Shown: positions 1 through 9,439, numbered from the stretch's first letter. The stretch is DNA of 64,000 nt from Sinanaerobacter chloroacetimidivorans (GCF_018128545.1 NZ_JAGSND010000005.1:1-64000); one strand, 5' to 3'. The notes: generated from the letters alone by a model not told the origin. Made by a program: numbers and translations.

Positions 1-50
1 CAGAACTCATTTGGTTTGATCTGGAAACTTATGATGCTTCAGCTAAGTAG
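1..50 (+). CDS. 3' end of an upstream gene, partial
   Basis: The frame starting at base 3 is open from the window edge to a TAG at 48-50 and encodes the plausible C-terminal tail ELIWFDLETYDASAK. The other two frames are less protein-like. Only about 15 codons are visible, so no function can be given and even its reality is uncertain. The stretch from 51 to 172 is AT-rich and should hold the cwlD promoter. Confidence 0.35.
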   Translation, partial: ELIWFDLETYDASAK

Positions 51-172
51 AAATTAAATCTAACTAACTAATAAATAATAAAATTATAGCACTTTTTTGT
101 CACACATTATATAATAAATGATAATAATAGCAACAAGCCTCCCTTCATATACATTAAGAGGGGGGGACGGCC

Positions 173-946
173 ATGAAAATAAAAATAAACAAGAAAAAAA
201 TCAAATGGCAGATAGCCGTGGTCATTCTGTTTGTGGCCATGGCCATTACCATATTCCCTACATATGACAATATCCTGGCAAGAGTACAGAAGTTGACAAG
301 TGCCGATGTATTGTTGATCGATCCGGGCCATGGCGGTATGGATGGCGGAGCGGAAAGCGCTGCGGGAGTAACGGAAAAGAATATTAATCTGGCTATTGCA
401 CTGCACATAAAAGAATTGGCAGAACGCGACGGGTGGAACGTTGTAATGACCAGAGAGGAGGATAAAGGGCTCTACAATGAGGATGAAAAAAGGACCATAC
501 GCAGCAAGAAAACGGAAGATCTTTTAGCAAGGAAAAAAATGATTGAGGAGGCCCAGCCTCTTGCTGCTGTAAGCATCCACTTGAACAGCTTTAAGCAGGA
601 TCGTTCCGTAAGAGGTGCACAGACCTTTTATCCCACCGGTGGAGATGACGTAATCGTAGAGGAAAGTAAAAAACTTGCGGAAGCAATTCAAGAGCAATTA
701 ATTATCGGCATCAATGACGGAACGGAAAGAACGGCATTAGGAAAGCGGGATGTATTATTATTTAAGAACCCGGCAGCTCCTATTGTCATTGTAGAATGTG
801 GATTTCTCTCGAATCCGGAAGAATCCAAGCTTCTGGAAAATAAAGATTATCAAAGAAAATTAGCGCAATCCATCTACGACGGTATTATGAAGTATAGCGG
901 AAAGGAAGCTCACAATCCTATTCTCACCATCGACAGCCGTGGATAA
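173..946 (+). CDS. cwlD: N-acetylmuramoyl-L-alanine amidase, CwlD-like
   Basis: A zinc amidase of the Amidase_3 family (257 aa), which cleaves the bond between muramic acid and the stem peptide. CwlD acts in making muramic-delta-lactam of the spore cortex, needed for germination. One N-terminal membrane segment (about residues 13-29) anchors or exports it. The family metal and catalytic residues are all visible: H53 in DPGHGG, E68 in VTEKN, H136 in SIHLNS and E208 in VECGFLSN. A run of G (162-168) precedes the ATG and serves as ribosome-binding site. Length fits CwlD (about 240 aa) better than large vegetative autolysins, because there is no cell-wall-binding repeat. Assignment to CwlD rather than another small Amidase_3 protein is inference from size and the single anchor. 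Confidence 0.8.
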   Translation: MKIKINKKKIKWQIAVVILFVAMAITIFPTYDNILARVQKLTSADVLLIDPGHGGMDGGAESAAGVTEKNINLAIALHIKELAERDGWNVVMTREEDKGLYNEDEKRTIRSKKTEDLLARKKMIEEAQPLAAVSIHLNSFKQDRSVRGAQTFYPTGGDDVIVEESKKLAEAIQEQLIIGINDGTERTALGKRDVLLFKNPAAPIVIVECGFLSNPEESKLLENKDYQRKLAQSIYDGIMKYSGKEAHNPILTIDSRG

Positions 947-1260
947 GAATCTGGTTTCAACATAAAGTCAGCGCCCTGTGGATAAGTGGATAAACAAAAA
1001 AGAGAATATCATAACCAATCGTTGGAAATGAAGTGTTTTCTTCTTTGAACTTTATCCACAAGGGCCCTTGGATAAAATTGTATACAATTTGGCCTGCCTT
1101 TGTGGAAAAATCAATAAAAGCTTACGATTATGCCTATTATAGCTTGTTGAAAAAAGTTCGTAATGGACAAACATGGGTTAACATAATACAATGTATATGA
1201 CACGAAGAACAGGAAAAAATACTGGGCTAAGCAGCCCTGGTACCGGGAAAGGCAAAACAT
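947..1260. other. Intergenic region with a cluster of DnaA-box-like motifs
   Basis: This 314-nt gap contains two perfect 9-mer DnaA boxes on opposite strands, TGTGGATAA at 977-985 and TTATCCACA at 1052-1060. Near matches are AGTGGATAA at 985-993, TGTGGAAAA at 1101-1109 and the weaker CTTGGATAA at 1067-1075. No dnaA, dnaN or rpmH gene is in the window, so this is not shown to be an origin. The rest of the gap should carry the promoter for the AraC-type gene that follows. Confidence 0.5.
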
Positions 1261-2799
1261 ATGCTGAAGGAAAAGAATTTTTATAAAGAAGGTTTGCCTG
1301 TAAATGTGATCACAGCAGACATCCAAGAGTATCCTATCCATTTCCATGATGACATTGAGGTTGTTTATGTGCTGAAAGGAACCGTAAAGCTGAAAAACGG
1401 ATACTACACCTATACGTTAAAACAAGGTGACATCTTTATTTTAAATGATCGTGAAATACACAGCTTTTATCATACCGATGAGCCCAATATGGTCATGATG
1501 CTGCAGCTTGATCTTTCTTATTTCTCCAAGTATTACGGAAACTTGAAAAACAGCTTCTTTGTAACGGATATGGAGGATGATGATGATGAAAGCCTGGAGG
1601 CACTGCGGGGGATTCTGGCACGCATCATGTTGGAAGTTCTGAAAAAAGGATATGGCTACGAATATAAGATTATTGAAGGTGCACACAATCTTCTTGCAAA
1701 TCTTTTGGCTAACTTCCAGTATTTTGCCATGGAAGACGGGAGATTTGTCAATGAAGCCAAAAATATGGGCAACAAAGTACTGGCCGGGCGATTAAACAGA
1801 ATCACGGACTATATGTATGAAAACTATACCAGAAGATTGACCTTGAATGAGATTGCAGATAGGGAACATCTGAGTATTTATTATCTTTCTCATGTAATAA
1901 AGGAGGCAACAGGGCTGAGCTTTCAGGAGCTGCTAAGCTTCATTCGGGTGGAGGAATCGGAAAAACTGCTTCTGGGAACCAATAAGAAAATTGGCGTAAT
2001 CTCTGAAGAATCAGGGTTTTCCGCTATTCGGTATTACATAAAGTACTTTACAAAATGGTTCGGAATGCATCCGGCCGAATACAGGGAAAAATATACGGGA
2101 AGAGTCAGCAGCAGAGAAATCTCAGCTCAGTATACGCTATCCAAGCCCGATGATATTTTAGCTGCAATCAAACATCAGTCCAAAGAAATCTACACATCCT
2201 ATGAGAGGGAGCAAGGACCTGCATTGACCATCGTAAATCTGGACTTGGATGAACCCTTAAAGCATATGAAAGATGTGGAATGTGGGATCAGAGATTTATT
2301 CTCATTCAGCAGCATGGCTCCGGGGGCCTTCGCTTTTAACATGCTGACGGCACTCAATGAACATGTGATAGCAGCAGGAGAAAATTATATCATTACGAGG
2401 CTTCATCGCGGCCATTCGGACAAAGATGCTTTCAGCATTCTTCTTTATAATAATAATGATAAAATAATGGAATTGGCAAGGAAGGGACTTTCGTTAGAGG
2501 AAACCCAAAATAGACTGGTTGAATTTCAGGACGGCTCGGAAATTCTCATTAAAATTTCCGGAATGAACGGACAATATCAAATCAGCAGATATAAATTTTC
2601 GAAAGAAAATATTCTGATGAGTTACAAGGTGAAGCTTGGGATTTCCAACGCGTTAGCAAAACGGGAGCGGTTGACCAGCAGATGGGCCACTACCCCAACA
2701 GTCGATTTTACGACGGTAACTACGGTGGACACCCTAAGCATACAATCTAATTTAAAGGGCTTCAGTGCAGAATTGATCCTAATCGACAAAAAAGGCTGA
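1261..2799 (+). CDS. AraC-family transcriptional regulator with cupin sensor and C-terminal extension
   Basis: A 512-residue regulator. Residues about 20-75 form an AraC-type cupin with HFHDDIEVVYVLKG, a typical small-ligand (often sugar) pocket. Residues about 178-278 are a double helix-turn-helix of the AraC/XylS type (LNEIADREHLS, then ISEESGFSAIRYYIKYFTKWFG and HPAEYR). The remaining 230 residues are unusual: they resemble, to my eye, the C-terminal beta-rich end of the GH39-like domain attached to some Firmicutes AraC regulators (ITRLHRGHSDKDAFSILLYN), while the sugar-binding barrel itself seems to be missing. It stands alone between cwlD and a convergent gene, so its target is not evident. 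DNA-binding role is secure; the ligand is unknown. Confidence 0.75.
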   Translation: MLKEKNFYKEGLPVNVITADIQEYPIHFHDDIEVVYVLKGTVKLKNGYYTYTLKQGDIFILNDREIHSFYHTDEPNMVMMLQLDLSYFSKYYGNLKNSFFVTDMEDDDDESLEALRGILARIMLEVLKKGYGYEYKIIEGAHNLLANLLANFQYFAMEDGRFVNEAKNMGNKVLAGRLNRITDYMYENYTRRLTLNEIADREHLSIYYLSHVIKEATGLSFQELLSFIRVEESEKLLLGTNKKIGVISEESGFSAIRYYIKYFTKWFGMHPAEYREKYTGRVSSREISAQYTLSKPDDILAAIKHQSKEIYTSYEREQGPALTIVNLDLDEPLKHMKDVECGIRDLFSFSSMAPGAFAFNMLTALNEHVIAAGENYIITRLHRGHSDKDAFSILLYNNNDKIMELARKGLSLEETQNRLVEFQDGSEILIKISGMNGQYQISRYKFSKENILMSYKVKLGISNALAKRERLTSRWATTPTVDFTTVTTVDTLSIQSNLKGFSAELILIDKKG

Positions 2800-2872
2800 T
2801 AAATTCGTATGGTGATCAATGTGTTTTAAATACATGCCGGAATCAGACAAGAGGATATTCTATAGTGTACAT

Positions 2873-2912
2873 AAAAAGTGCACCCCAACTGCATCTGGCA
2901 TTTGGGGTGCAA
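2873..2912 (-). terminator. Rho-independent terminator of the 2974-3441 gene
   Basis: Arms GCACCCCAA (2880-2888) and TTGGGGTGC (2902-2910) form a 9-bp stem. Read on the minus strand, the stem is followed by CTTTTT, so it ends the minus-strand gene whose stop is at 2974. It may also stop readthrough from the AraC-type gene. Confidence 0.75.
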
Positions 2913-2973
2913 TTCAAATCTTGCATGATTTTTTACAGTCGGCTGCCCGGTATCCGATTCTTTGATTATCTTT

Positions 2974-3441
2974 TCAATCTCCTGCTTTTCCTGTCAGATG
3001 CTCAATTGTTATTTCAACAACAACACAATTGTTCCATTGATCCTTTATGTACTGTTTACCGGATTCTATAAAATCAGGTGAATATTTATGCAAGATCAAT
3101 TCCAATCCGGCCTTTTTATCCTGATCCTCAGTCAGAACTCTTGCTTTTCCAAAGGCTATAGCACTTCTAAATAAAGAATTGAAATCCTCGGGAATGATAT
3201 GATCCTGATCGATTACACAAAAAGATACCTTTTCACTTCTTTCTATAGCATCAAGTTTATAACCTCTGGCTGCGCAGTGAAATATAATTTTATTATCGCT
3301 GTAGACATAGCTTAAGGGAACTGCGTATGGGTATCCGTCATCACCATTAACTGCCAAAACTCCACTTGTATTGTTCTTTAAAATTTCAATGGTTTCTTCT
3401 TTTGAAAGGGCATTCCGCTTTCTTTTCATTTCTCTGAACAT
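2974..3441 (-). CDS. Pyridoxamine 5'-phosphate oxidase-fold protein (NimA-like)
   Basis: A 155-residue split-barrel flavin-binding protein of the PNPOx-like superfamily. It has the usual start of the NimA/5-nitroimidazole-reductase-like group: a basic N-terminus, a short helix (LSKEETIEILKNN), then GVLAVNGDDGYPYAVPLSYVY, and later the FRSAIAFGKARVL strand. Members bind FMN or a related cofactor and act as small reductases; the substrate here is unknown. The start is supported by AAAGGAG on the minus strand just upstream. A sigma-A promoter is visible on the minus strand, with GTGACA (3505-3510) and TATAAT (3482-3487) 17 nt apart. A second member of the family lies at 12119-12583. Confidence 0.75.
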   Translation of the reverse strand: MFREMKRKRNALSKEETIEILKNNTSGVLAVNGDDGYPYAVPLSYVYSDNKIIFHCAARGYKLDAIERSEKVSFCVIDQDHIIPEDFNSLFRSAIAFGKARVLTEDQDKKAGLELILHKYSPDFIESGKQYIKDQWNNCVVVEITIEHLTGKAGD

Positions 3442-3481
3442 TTTTCTTCTCCTTTTTATAATACCGTTTAGCCTTTGTTAA

Positions 3482-3510
3482 ATTATACCTTGCCATGAAA
3501 CTTTTGTCAC
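3482..3510 (-). promoter_or_regulatory. Sigma-A promoter for the NimA-like gene
   Basis: On the minus strand: -35 GTGACA (3505-3510), 17-nt spacer, -10 TATAAT (3482-3487), about 40 nt upstream of the ATG. Confidence 0.6.
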
Positions 3511-3788
3511 ATGTGAATTAAGACTTGTTTCGATAAGTACTCTGACAAAACAACAAATTTGTCATCGTAATAGTCAAGCCATACCGCCCCCGAAGAAGTG
3601 GCAAACCAGAATTGTACTTGATTCGGAACAGCAGTTTCATTTGCTGTAAAACAAGCGAGAAAGAGCAAATGAGTACATTTTTTGAGCAAACACATAATTG
3701 AATATTCTGAATTCGTTTGATAAGATTTAGCTGTACCAAATCGCAGATTAACGATATGTCATAATCAATAACATATGGAGGTAACAGT
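3511..3788. other. Intergenic region upstream of the first dehydrogenase gene
   Basis: No credible gene is seen. An inverted repeat TGACAAA (3542-3548) / TTTGTCA (3558-3564) could be an operator. TGGAGGT just before the ATG at 3789 is the ribosome-binding site of the next gene. Confidence 0.4.
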
Positions 3789-5078
3789 ATGAATCTTTTA
3801 ATTATTGGAGCGGGTGGAGTTGGTACATCTGCAGCCATGATTATCAACAGAGCCGGTATAGAAGGGGAATGGGCTAAAAAAGTAGTCATTTCCGATTATA
3901 ATCTTGCAAGAGCGGAAGAAGTTGCAAAATTGTGTGATGATCCTCGTTTCATTCCGGAAAAAATCAATGCGAAAGATAAGTCCAGCATCAAGGATGTTAT
4001 CGAAAAGCATGGAATTACATATGTGATGAACGCCGTGGAACCTGACTTTAATGAAAATATATTTGATACCTGTCTGGAAACCGGTGTAGGGTACCTTGAC
4101 TGTGCAATGACATTGTCAAAAAGACATCCAGAGAAGCCTTACGAGCTTACTTATATAAAGCTTGGGGATTACCAGTTTGAGAAACATGAAGAATGGGTAA
4201 AAGCCGGTAACATGGCTATCGTTGGATCCGGTGTAGAACCGGGCATGGCCGACGTATTTGCAAAGTATGCCGCAAAGCATCTCTTTGACACCATAGACGA
4301 GGTAAATGTGAGAGACGGAGATAATTATCAGATTCCGGGGTATGATGGGGTTGCCTTTGGCTTCTCTGTTTGGACTACGATTGAAGAGTGCCTGAATCCC
4401 CCGGTTATTTGGGAAAAGGAGAAGGGCTGGTTTACAACCGAATCCTTCTCTGAGCCTGAAATCTTCAATTTCCCTGGCGGAATCGGTGATGTTGAAGTAA
4501 TCAATGTGGAACATGAAGAGGTTTTGCTTGTACCAAGAGTAATAGATTGCAACAGAGTTACTTTTAAGTACGGCGTTCCTAGGGAGATGAGAGCGCTTCT
4601 TAAGGATCTGGAAGCCTGCGGAATGGACAGCGCAACCCGGATGATTAAGGTGGGAGATACCGAGATCTCTCCAAGAGACTACCTTGTAAAGGTAGTTCCA
4701 AGTCCTATTGAATTAGCTCCGAAGATGATCGGAAGAGGCTGTGCAGGAACTTGGGTAACGGGGACAAAGGACGGAAAGAGAAGATCGGTTTATTTATATC
4801 AGGTAGCTGATAATCAGGAATGCCTGAAGAAGTATACTACCAATTCCGTAGTGGCACAGACGGCGGTTGGCCCTGTTATCATGCTGGAATTAGTAGCAAA
4901 AGGAATTTGGGATCTGAAGGGCGTACACGGACCGGAATCCTTCGATCCGGATCCCTTTGTAGAAAGACTTGCGAAGTATGAGTTCCCAGCAGGAATCAGA
5001 GAAATGGATTCCGCATATGCCGATGCATTAAATGAAAAGAGACTTCTGGACGCGTTAAAAGAGAATACTTCAAAATAA
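3789..5078 (+). CDS. Saccharopine dehydrogenase / carboxynorspermidine dehydrogenase family oxidoreductase (paralogue 1)
   Basis: A 429-residue NAD(P)-dependent enzyme with an N-terminal Rossmann fold (NLLIIGAGGVGTSAA, residues about 2-16). Features recalled from carboxynorspermidine dehydrogenase and Lys9-type saccharopine reductases are GSGVEPGMADVFAKYA (cofactor/substrate domain junction), the CAGTWVTGTKDGKRRSVYLYQ strand pair and the C-terminal FDPDPFVERL. Such enzymes reductively join an amino acid to an aldehyde or reverse that reaction. No decarboxylase (nspC) or lysine-pathway gene is adjacent, so the substrate is open. Two closer-related copies lie at 37792-40521. ATG start with TGGAGGT upstream; a terminator follows. 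Confidence 0.75.
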   Translation: MNLLIIGAGGVGTSAAMIINRAGIEGEWAKKVVISDYNLARAEEVAKLCDDPRFIPEKINAKDKSSIKDVIEKHGITYVMNAVEPDFNENIFDTCLETGVGYLDCAMTLSKRHPEKPYELTYIKLGDYQFEKHEEWVKAGNMAIVGSGVEPGMADVFAKYAAKHLFDTIDEVNVRDGDNYQIPGYDGVAFGFSVWTTIEECLNPPVIWEKEKGWFTTESFSEPEIFNFPGGIGDVEVINVEHEEVLLVPRVIDCNRVTFKYGVPREMRALLKDLEACGMDSATRMIKVGDTEISPRDYLVKVVPSPIELAPKMIGRGCAGTWVTGTKDGKRRSVYLYQVADNQECLKKYTTNSVVAQTAVGPVIMLELVAKGIWDLKGVHGPESFDPDPFVERLAKYEFPAGIREMDSAYADALNEKRLLDALKENTSK

Positions 5079-5084
5079 TAAGAG

Positions 5085-5172
5085 AAAAGTGCCTGTCGGG
5101 TGAGGATCCTCCAAAGTATTTTTCAAAACCTTAAGATATCGGTTTTGCACTCACTGACAAGGCACTTTTTGT
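5085..5172 (+). terminator. Terminator after dehydrogenase paralogue 1
   Basis: AAAAGTGCC (5085-5093) pairs with GGCACTTTT (5161-5169), extended by TGTC/GACA, with a large loop that contains a second small stem. A T-run ends it. Confidence 0.6.
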
Positions 5173-5281
5173 ATGGGCAAAAGAATTATAAAAAATTACA
5201 GAAAAAATAAGATAGGAACATTTCTTTTGAACTGCATATGCTATAATACAAATAGAATATTATGGCAATGGAGCTTTCATT

Positions 5282-8200
5282 ATGGAGAATTTCAAATCAC
5301 AAGCATTAGAAGTAAATTTAGCACAGACCCGGGATATGGAGATGGACATACCGGAGGAACAGCTATGGTTCGCCGACCTGTCCAAATCAAAATGGGGAAT
5401 ACATAAACGTGTTGAAGAATTTATCATAGAATTGAACCACAAGTATGTGAACTATCAGTATGTTATAGAAGCATTGCATACCATCAGTTTAACAGATCTG
5501 TGGTTCTATAATTCTCTGCCGGAATCGGAAAAGGCCCTTAAGGTTTTGCTACAGATATTCAAAAAACTCATGGATTCGGACCTGAATGATGATCAAAGGG
5601 AGCTGCTGATCAAAACGCTGATTAAATTTATGGAGCGTTTGGCAAATTTGGACGATTTTCCTACATCCGTGATTTGGCAGGGCCTTACTATGATAAGGGA
5701 AGATCTGCAGAAGCATGAGCTTCTCTATGTTTTTAATCTGGGATACTTTAAGACATATTTAAACAAAATTGCGCAGTTTTCCGAGTTTCGTGCTGCTCTG
5801 ACTGAAATAACCGTCGGACTTGTAGACAGGTGCATTGATTTCTGGGAAGAAAGTTGTGATCTGGAAGCATGGCTTAAGAAGAAAAATCTCTTGTTTTGCT
5901 CTGTGGATCAGGAGGCCTTTCAGGAAATCGGAAAACCCTTTTTTGCAAAACTCAGGCAGGACCTGAGACAGGCGGCTGATTGGGATGAACTTTGCAGTCT
6001 TATGTTCTTTAATGACATTTCTAACTATTTTCGCGGATTTACAGATAAATTTAACACCTCCCTTGAAAAAATTTATTATTTGCAATACCTGCTGCAGCTT
6101 CCGGGTATGAACTATTTAAAAGACCATCTGCTTTACGATATGAATCGTTACTTACGAAGCGTACTCAGGGAATTGGACGAAAATGATATTACTCTTTTTC
6201 TGGACACGATCATGATTCTCTTTGAAGAACTGAAGGCGGAGCATTCCGGAACGGTGCTGGACTGTATCCTTACCCTTGGAAAAGAAGTCATCAACACGGA
6301 AAATGAAAGTATCATTTCCTATTTTGTAAAATGTCTGATCAATATGGGATTCAATTATCCCGGCCAAATGTCTGTAAACGCTGACTGGCAGATACAGATT
6401 AACGCCAATCATGTAAAAAATATCAAGGTCTGGCTTGAATTGATAGAGTGTGCTCCTTATGAAATGAGAGAACTGCTGGACGCGTTGATTGTGAATTTAA
6501 AATTAGGCGGAATCTTTATTTCTGATACGGATCTCTTCCAAAGAGAAGTTACAAAACTGCTGAACTCCAATATCGGATCGGTTTACCGGGAGATGAAACA
6601 ACTGGCCAGGATCTTTCCGGTGTATTTCCGTGAGATCGGAGCGGAGGGCAAACTTCGAGAGGTTACTACAACGGTAGATGAACTGTCAAGAAGGCAAGAT
6701 AGGCTGATTCATTTTCTCAGAAAGCAAATTCACACAGAGAGTAATAACACCCATATAGAGTTGACCAGGCGCATCCTGTTGTACTGGTATGACGGCAAAA
6801 TAGATCATCTGAAGGATATGGTGCCGACGGATGTGTTCCAATGGCTGGATCTAAAAAGCGATTGGTATATAAAAGCTCATAAGGCCCTGACAGACCTATG
6901 TAGAGAAGAGAAAACAACTCTTGACCGGCTCTTTGGAGATATGGATCGATTAAAGGAGCTATGTAAACAAACGAAGGAAAACAACAGGGACAAAAAACGG
7001 GTACTTTTGCTTTTTCAGATCTACACGTTATTATTGGAAAAATATTCTCTGGATTCAGAGGATATTGTATCAATGCTGAAAAATTATCCTTTTTTCTCCA
7101 AAAAAGAGCTTGAAGAACTGGATACGGTGCTGAAAGAAAATAATACGGAATTATGTTTGCGCCGCATTTATCTTCTGATGAAGAGGCTGAAAGAGTTGAT
7201 TCTTGATCCGAAAGAAAGTATCGCACAGGAAGATATTTATTATAAGCGCCACATCGCAGTGGGAATCCCCTCGATGTACGGCAGATACATCGAGACCAAA
7301 TTCGAAGCATTGGGCCTGATGTTCCGCCTCGAAAAGACGGCATCAAAACTGATGGTGGCTCTGCTCCAGACTGTTAATCTTGAGTATATCACTGCAAAGA
7401 CCTTTCGGCGTATTTACGATATGCTGGCGTTGTTTCGGGAAGGGCTGGAACTGGACGGGATCTCCAACCAGGGATTTAATTCCAATCTTGACATGCTGAA
7501 ATACAGCCTTTCGTCACCCAGCTTTTCACTGGATCAGTATATCAATATCTTTCAGTTCATGGCTCAGGATATGAAGCATATCATTGATGAGTACTTTATT
7601 GATGTGTATGCAGGCCCGCTGAAAGCGATTATTCCTCAGGCATTTCCGGAAGCCAGAGGTTTGTCTGACGCAGAGAGCAAACAGCATTCTCAAATCGAAA
7701 CGGAGAAATTCCTTCGGGAAAATCTATCTTCGGCATTCCTGGTTCAGGATCTTGATAATTTTATCACAAATAGTATCGGCACATTGAGAAGCATGATTGA
7801 AACTTACTCTGATGAATTTATCAAGAACGTTATGACTTACGACCCTGATCTGGTAATAAGCCCTTTGAACAGAGTCACTCTGGAAATGGATAATCCGGTG
7901 TTTCTGGGTGCAAAGGCATATTTTCTGAAGAAGCTGATTTCCTACGGATATCGGGTGCCGCCAGGATTTGTACTTACTACGGAAGTCTTCCGCCACAAGG
8001 ATACGGTAACCATTCATCCCCGGATGAGACAGGAATTGGATCAGTATATTCTAAACGCCATAAAGGAAGTAGAATATATGACCGCCCAAAAATACGGCAG
8101 CCCGGAGAATCCGCTGCTGTTTTCTGTACGATCGGGATCTTCTTTTTCTTTGCCCGGTGCGATGAAGACCTTTCTTAACGTTGGAATGAATGATGAAATT

Positions 8201-9361
8201 GCAGAAGCTTTCGGGAGAAGACCAGGCTTCGGATGGACGGCCTGGGACTGCTATCGTCGATTTTTTCAGAGCTGGGGGATGGTTTACGGCATCGAGAGGG
8301 ATGCGTTTGACCAGGTCATGCAGGAAAAAAAGATGAAGTATGGTTTGAAATTAAAAATTGAATTTACGCCTGAGCAAATGAAAGAAACTTGTTATGCCTA
8401 TGAAGAAATCCTGAAGGGACACGGCATTCAGATAGAAAAAGATCCTTTTTTGCAGTTGAAACAGGCCATTTTAAGCGTGATGGACTCATGGTCTACAAAA
8501 AGTGCTGTTTACTACAGAAATCATATGCAAATTGCCGATGAATGGGGAACTGCAGTAATCGTACAAAAGATGATACTGGGCAATCTGTCTCCCAAATCCG
8601 GAACGGGAGTGTTATTTACAAACAGCCCCTTTAATGAAAAGCCCGGAATTAATTTGTATGGCGATTTTGCCTTGTGCAGTCAGGGCGAGGATGTGGTTTC
8701 CGGGTTGGTGAATATTTTGCCAATTACTGAAAAACAGAGGAAACAGAGTCATAGTGACTGTAAAATTTCATTGGAGTCGGCCTTCCCCGCTATTTATGAA
8801 TCCCTGCTGAATACGGCAAAGAAATTGATCGAGCAGCATGGCTATGTACATCAGGAAATAGAGTTTACCTTTGAATCCGATCATCCGGACAGCTTATATA
8901 TTTTGCAAACGAGAAATCAGAATATGAAAAAACAAAAATCCACAAAACGATTTTCATGTCCCGGAAACCGGATGAAACGTATCGGAAGCGGTATCGGCAT
9001 CGGCGGAGAAGCCCTGTCAGGACTGCTGGCTTTTGATATGGAGGATATTACAAAAATAAAGAAACAGAATCCGGAAGAAAAAATAATTCTTGTAAGGCCG
9101 GATACGGTTCCTGACGACATCCCATTGATCTTTCATTGCGATGGCCTGATTACGGCCAAGGGAGGCGCCACCTCACATGCTGCCGTAACAGCTGCCAGTT
9201 TAGGAAAAGTTTGCGTCGTAAGCTGTAAAGGCCTTTCCGTAAACGAAACAGCGAAAAACTGCATTATCAACGAATTCCAATATGGTCTGGGCGATAAAAT
9301 TTCCATTGATGGAAATTTGGGATATATCTATGAAGGGCTGTACCCGATACAGGAGGATTAG
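5282..9361 (+). CDS. PEP/pyruvate-binding dikinase-like protein with a very long helical N-terminus
   Basis: A 1359-residue protein. About the first 865 residues are helix-rich with no motif I recognise. From about residue 870 it reads like the ATP-grasp half of pyruvate phosphate dikinase: VPPGFVLTTEVF, SVRSGSSFSLPGAM, AWDCYRRFFQSWGM, WGTAVIVQKMILGN, SGTGVLFTNSP and CSQGEDVVSGLV. It ends with the mobile phosphohistidine domain, GGATSHAAVTAASLGKVCVV, where H1299 should carry the phosphate. The PEP/pyruvate TIM barrel that completes PPDK and PEP synthase is absent, as in glucan-water-dikinase-like and antibiotic-phosphorylating relatives. The acceptor is therefore unknown. It sits 78 nt upstream of a GAPDH gene, possibly as an operon, which hints at a link to central carbon metabolism. 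Confidence 0.75.
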   Translation: MENFKSQALEVNLAQTRDMEMDIPEEQLWFADLSKSKWGIHKRVEEFIIELNHKYVNYQYVIEALHTISLTDLWFYNSLPESEKALKVLLQIFKKLMDSDLNDDQRELLIKTLIKFMERLANLDDFPTSVIWQGLTMIREDLQKHELLYVFNLGYFKTYLNKIAQFSEFRAALTEITVGLVDRCIDFWEESCDLEAWLKKKNLLFCSVDQEAFQEIGKPFFAKLRQDLRQAADWDELCSLMFFNDISNYFRGFTDKFNTSLEKIYYLQYLLQLPGMNYLKDHLLYDMNRYLRSVLRELDENDITLFLDTIMILFEELKAEHSGTVLDCILTLGKEVINTENESIISYFVKCLINMGFNYPGQMSVNADWQIQINANHVKNIKVWLELIECAPYEMRELLDALIVNLKLGGIFISDTDLFQREVTKLLNSNIGSVYREMKQLARIFPVYFREIGAEGKLREVTTTVDELSRRQDRLIHFLRKQIHTESNNTHIELTRRILLYWYDGKIDHLKDMVPTDVFQWLDLKSDWYIKAHKALTDLCREEKTTLDRLFGDMDRLKELCKQTKENNRDKKRVLLLFQIYTLLLEKYSLDSEDIVSMLKNYPFFSKKELEELDTVLKENNTELCLRRIYLLMKRLKELILDPKESIAQEDIYYKRHIAVGIPSMYGRYIETKFEALGLMFRLEKTASKLMVALLQTVNLEYITAKTFRRIYDMLALFREGLELDGISNQGFNSNLDMLKYSLSSPSFSLDQYINIFQFMAQDMKHIIDEYFIDVYAGPLKAIIPQAFPEARGLSDAESKQHSQIETEKFLRENLSSAFLVQDLDNFITNSIGTLRSMIETYSDEFIKNVMTYDPDLVISPLNRVTLEMDNPVFLGAKAYFLKKLISYGYRVPPGFVLTTEVFRHKDTVTIHPRMRQELDQYILNAIKEVEYMTAQKYGSPENPLLFSVRSGSSFSLPGAMKTFLNVGMNDEIAEAFGRRPGFGWTAWDCYRRFFQSWGMVYGIERDAFDQVMQEKKMKYGLKLKIEFTPEQMKETCYAYEEILKGHGIQIEKDPFLQLKQAILSVMDSWSTKSAVYYRNHMQIADEWGTAVIVQKMILGNLSPKSGTGVLFTNSPFNEKPGINLYGDFALCSQGEDVVSGLVNILPITEKQRKQSHSDCKISLESAFPAIYESLLNTAKKLIEQHGYVHQEIEFTFESDHPDSLYILQTRNQNMKKQKSTKRFSCPGNRMKRIGSGIGIGGEALSGLLAFDMEDITKIKKQNPEEKIILVRPDTVPDDIPLIFHCDGLITAKGGATSHAAVTAASLGKVCVVSCKGLSVNETAKNCIINEFQYGLGDKISIDGNLGYIYEGLYPIQED

Positions 9362-9439
9362 GTCATACCGAAATCTCATAAGATGTTTAAAATGCCGATA
9401 GGCACAAGATAGAAGTAAATACATAAAAGGAGAGACTGA

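Noticed and set aside
947-1260. Chromosomal origin oriC
   Set aside because: DnaA boxes are present, but no dnaA/dnaN/rpmH and no clear AT-rich unwinding element; reported only as a DnaA-box cluster.
2865-3071. Small plus-strand gene of 68 codons
   Set aside because: It runs through the terminator hairpin and antisense to the NimA-like gene, with no RBS.
5173-5406. Small gene overlapping the start of the dikinase-like gene
   Set aside because: Different frame across the real start, unconvincing protein, no RBS.
6717-7346. 209-codon antisense frame within the dikinase-like gene
   Set aside because: Low-quality composition and no RBS; shadow of the coding strand.
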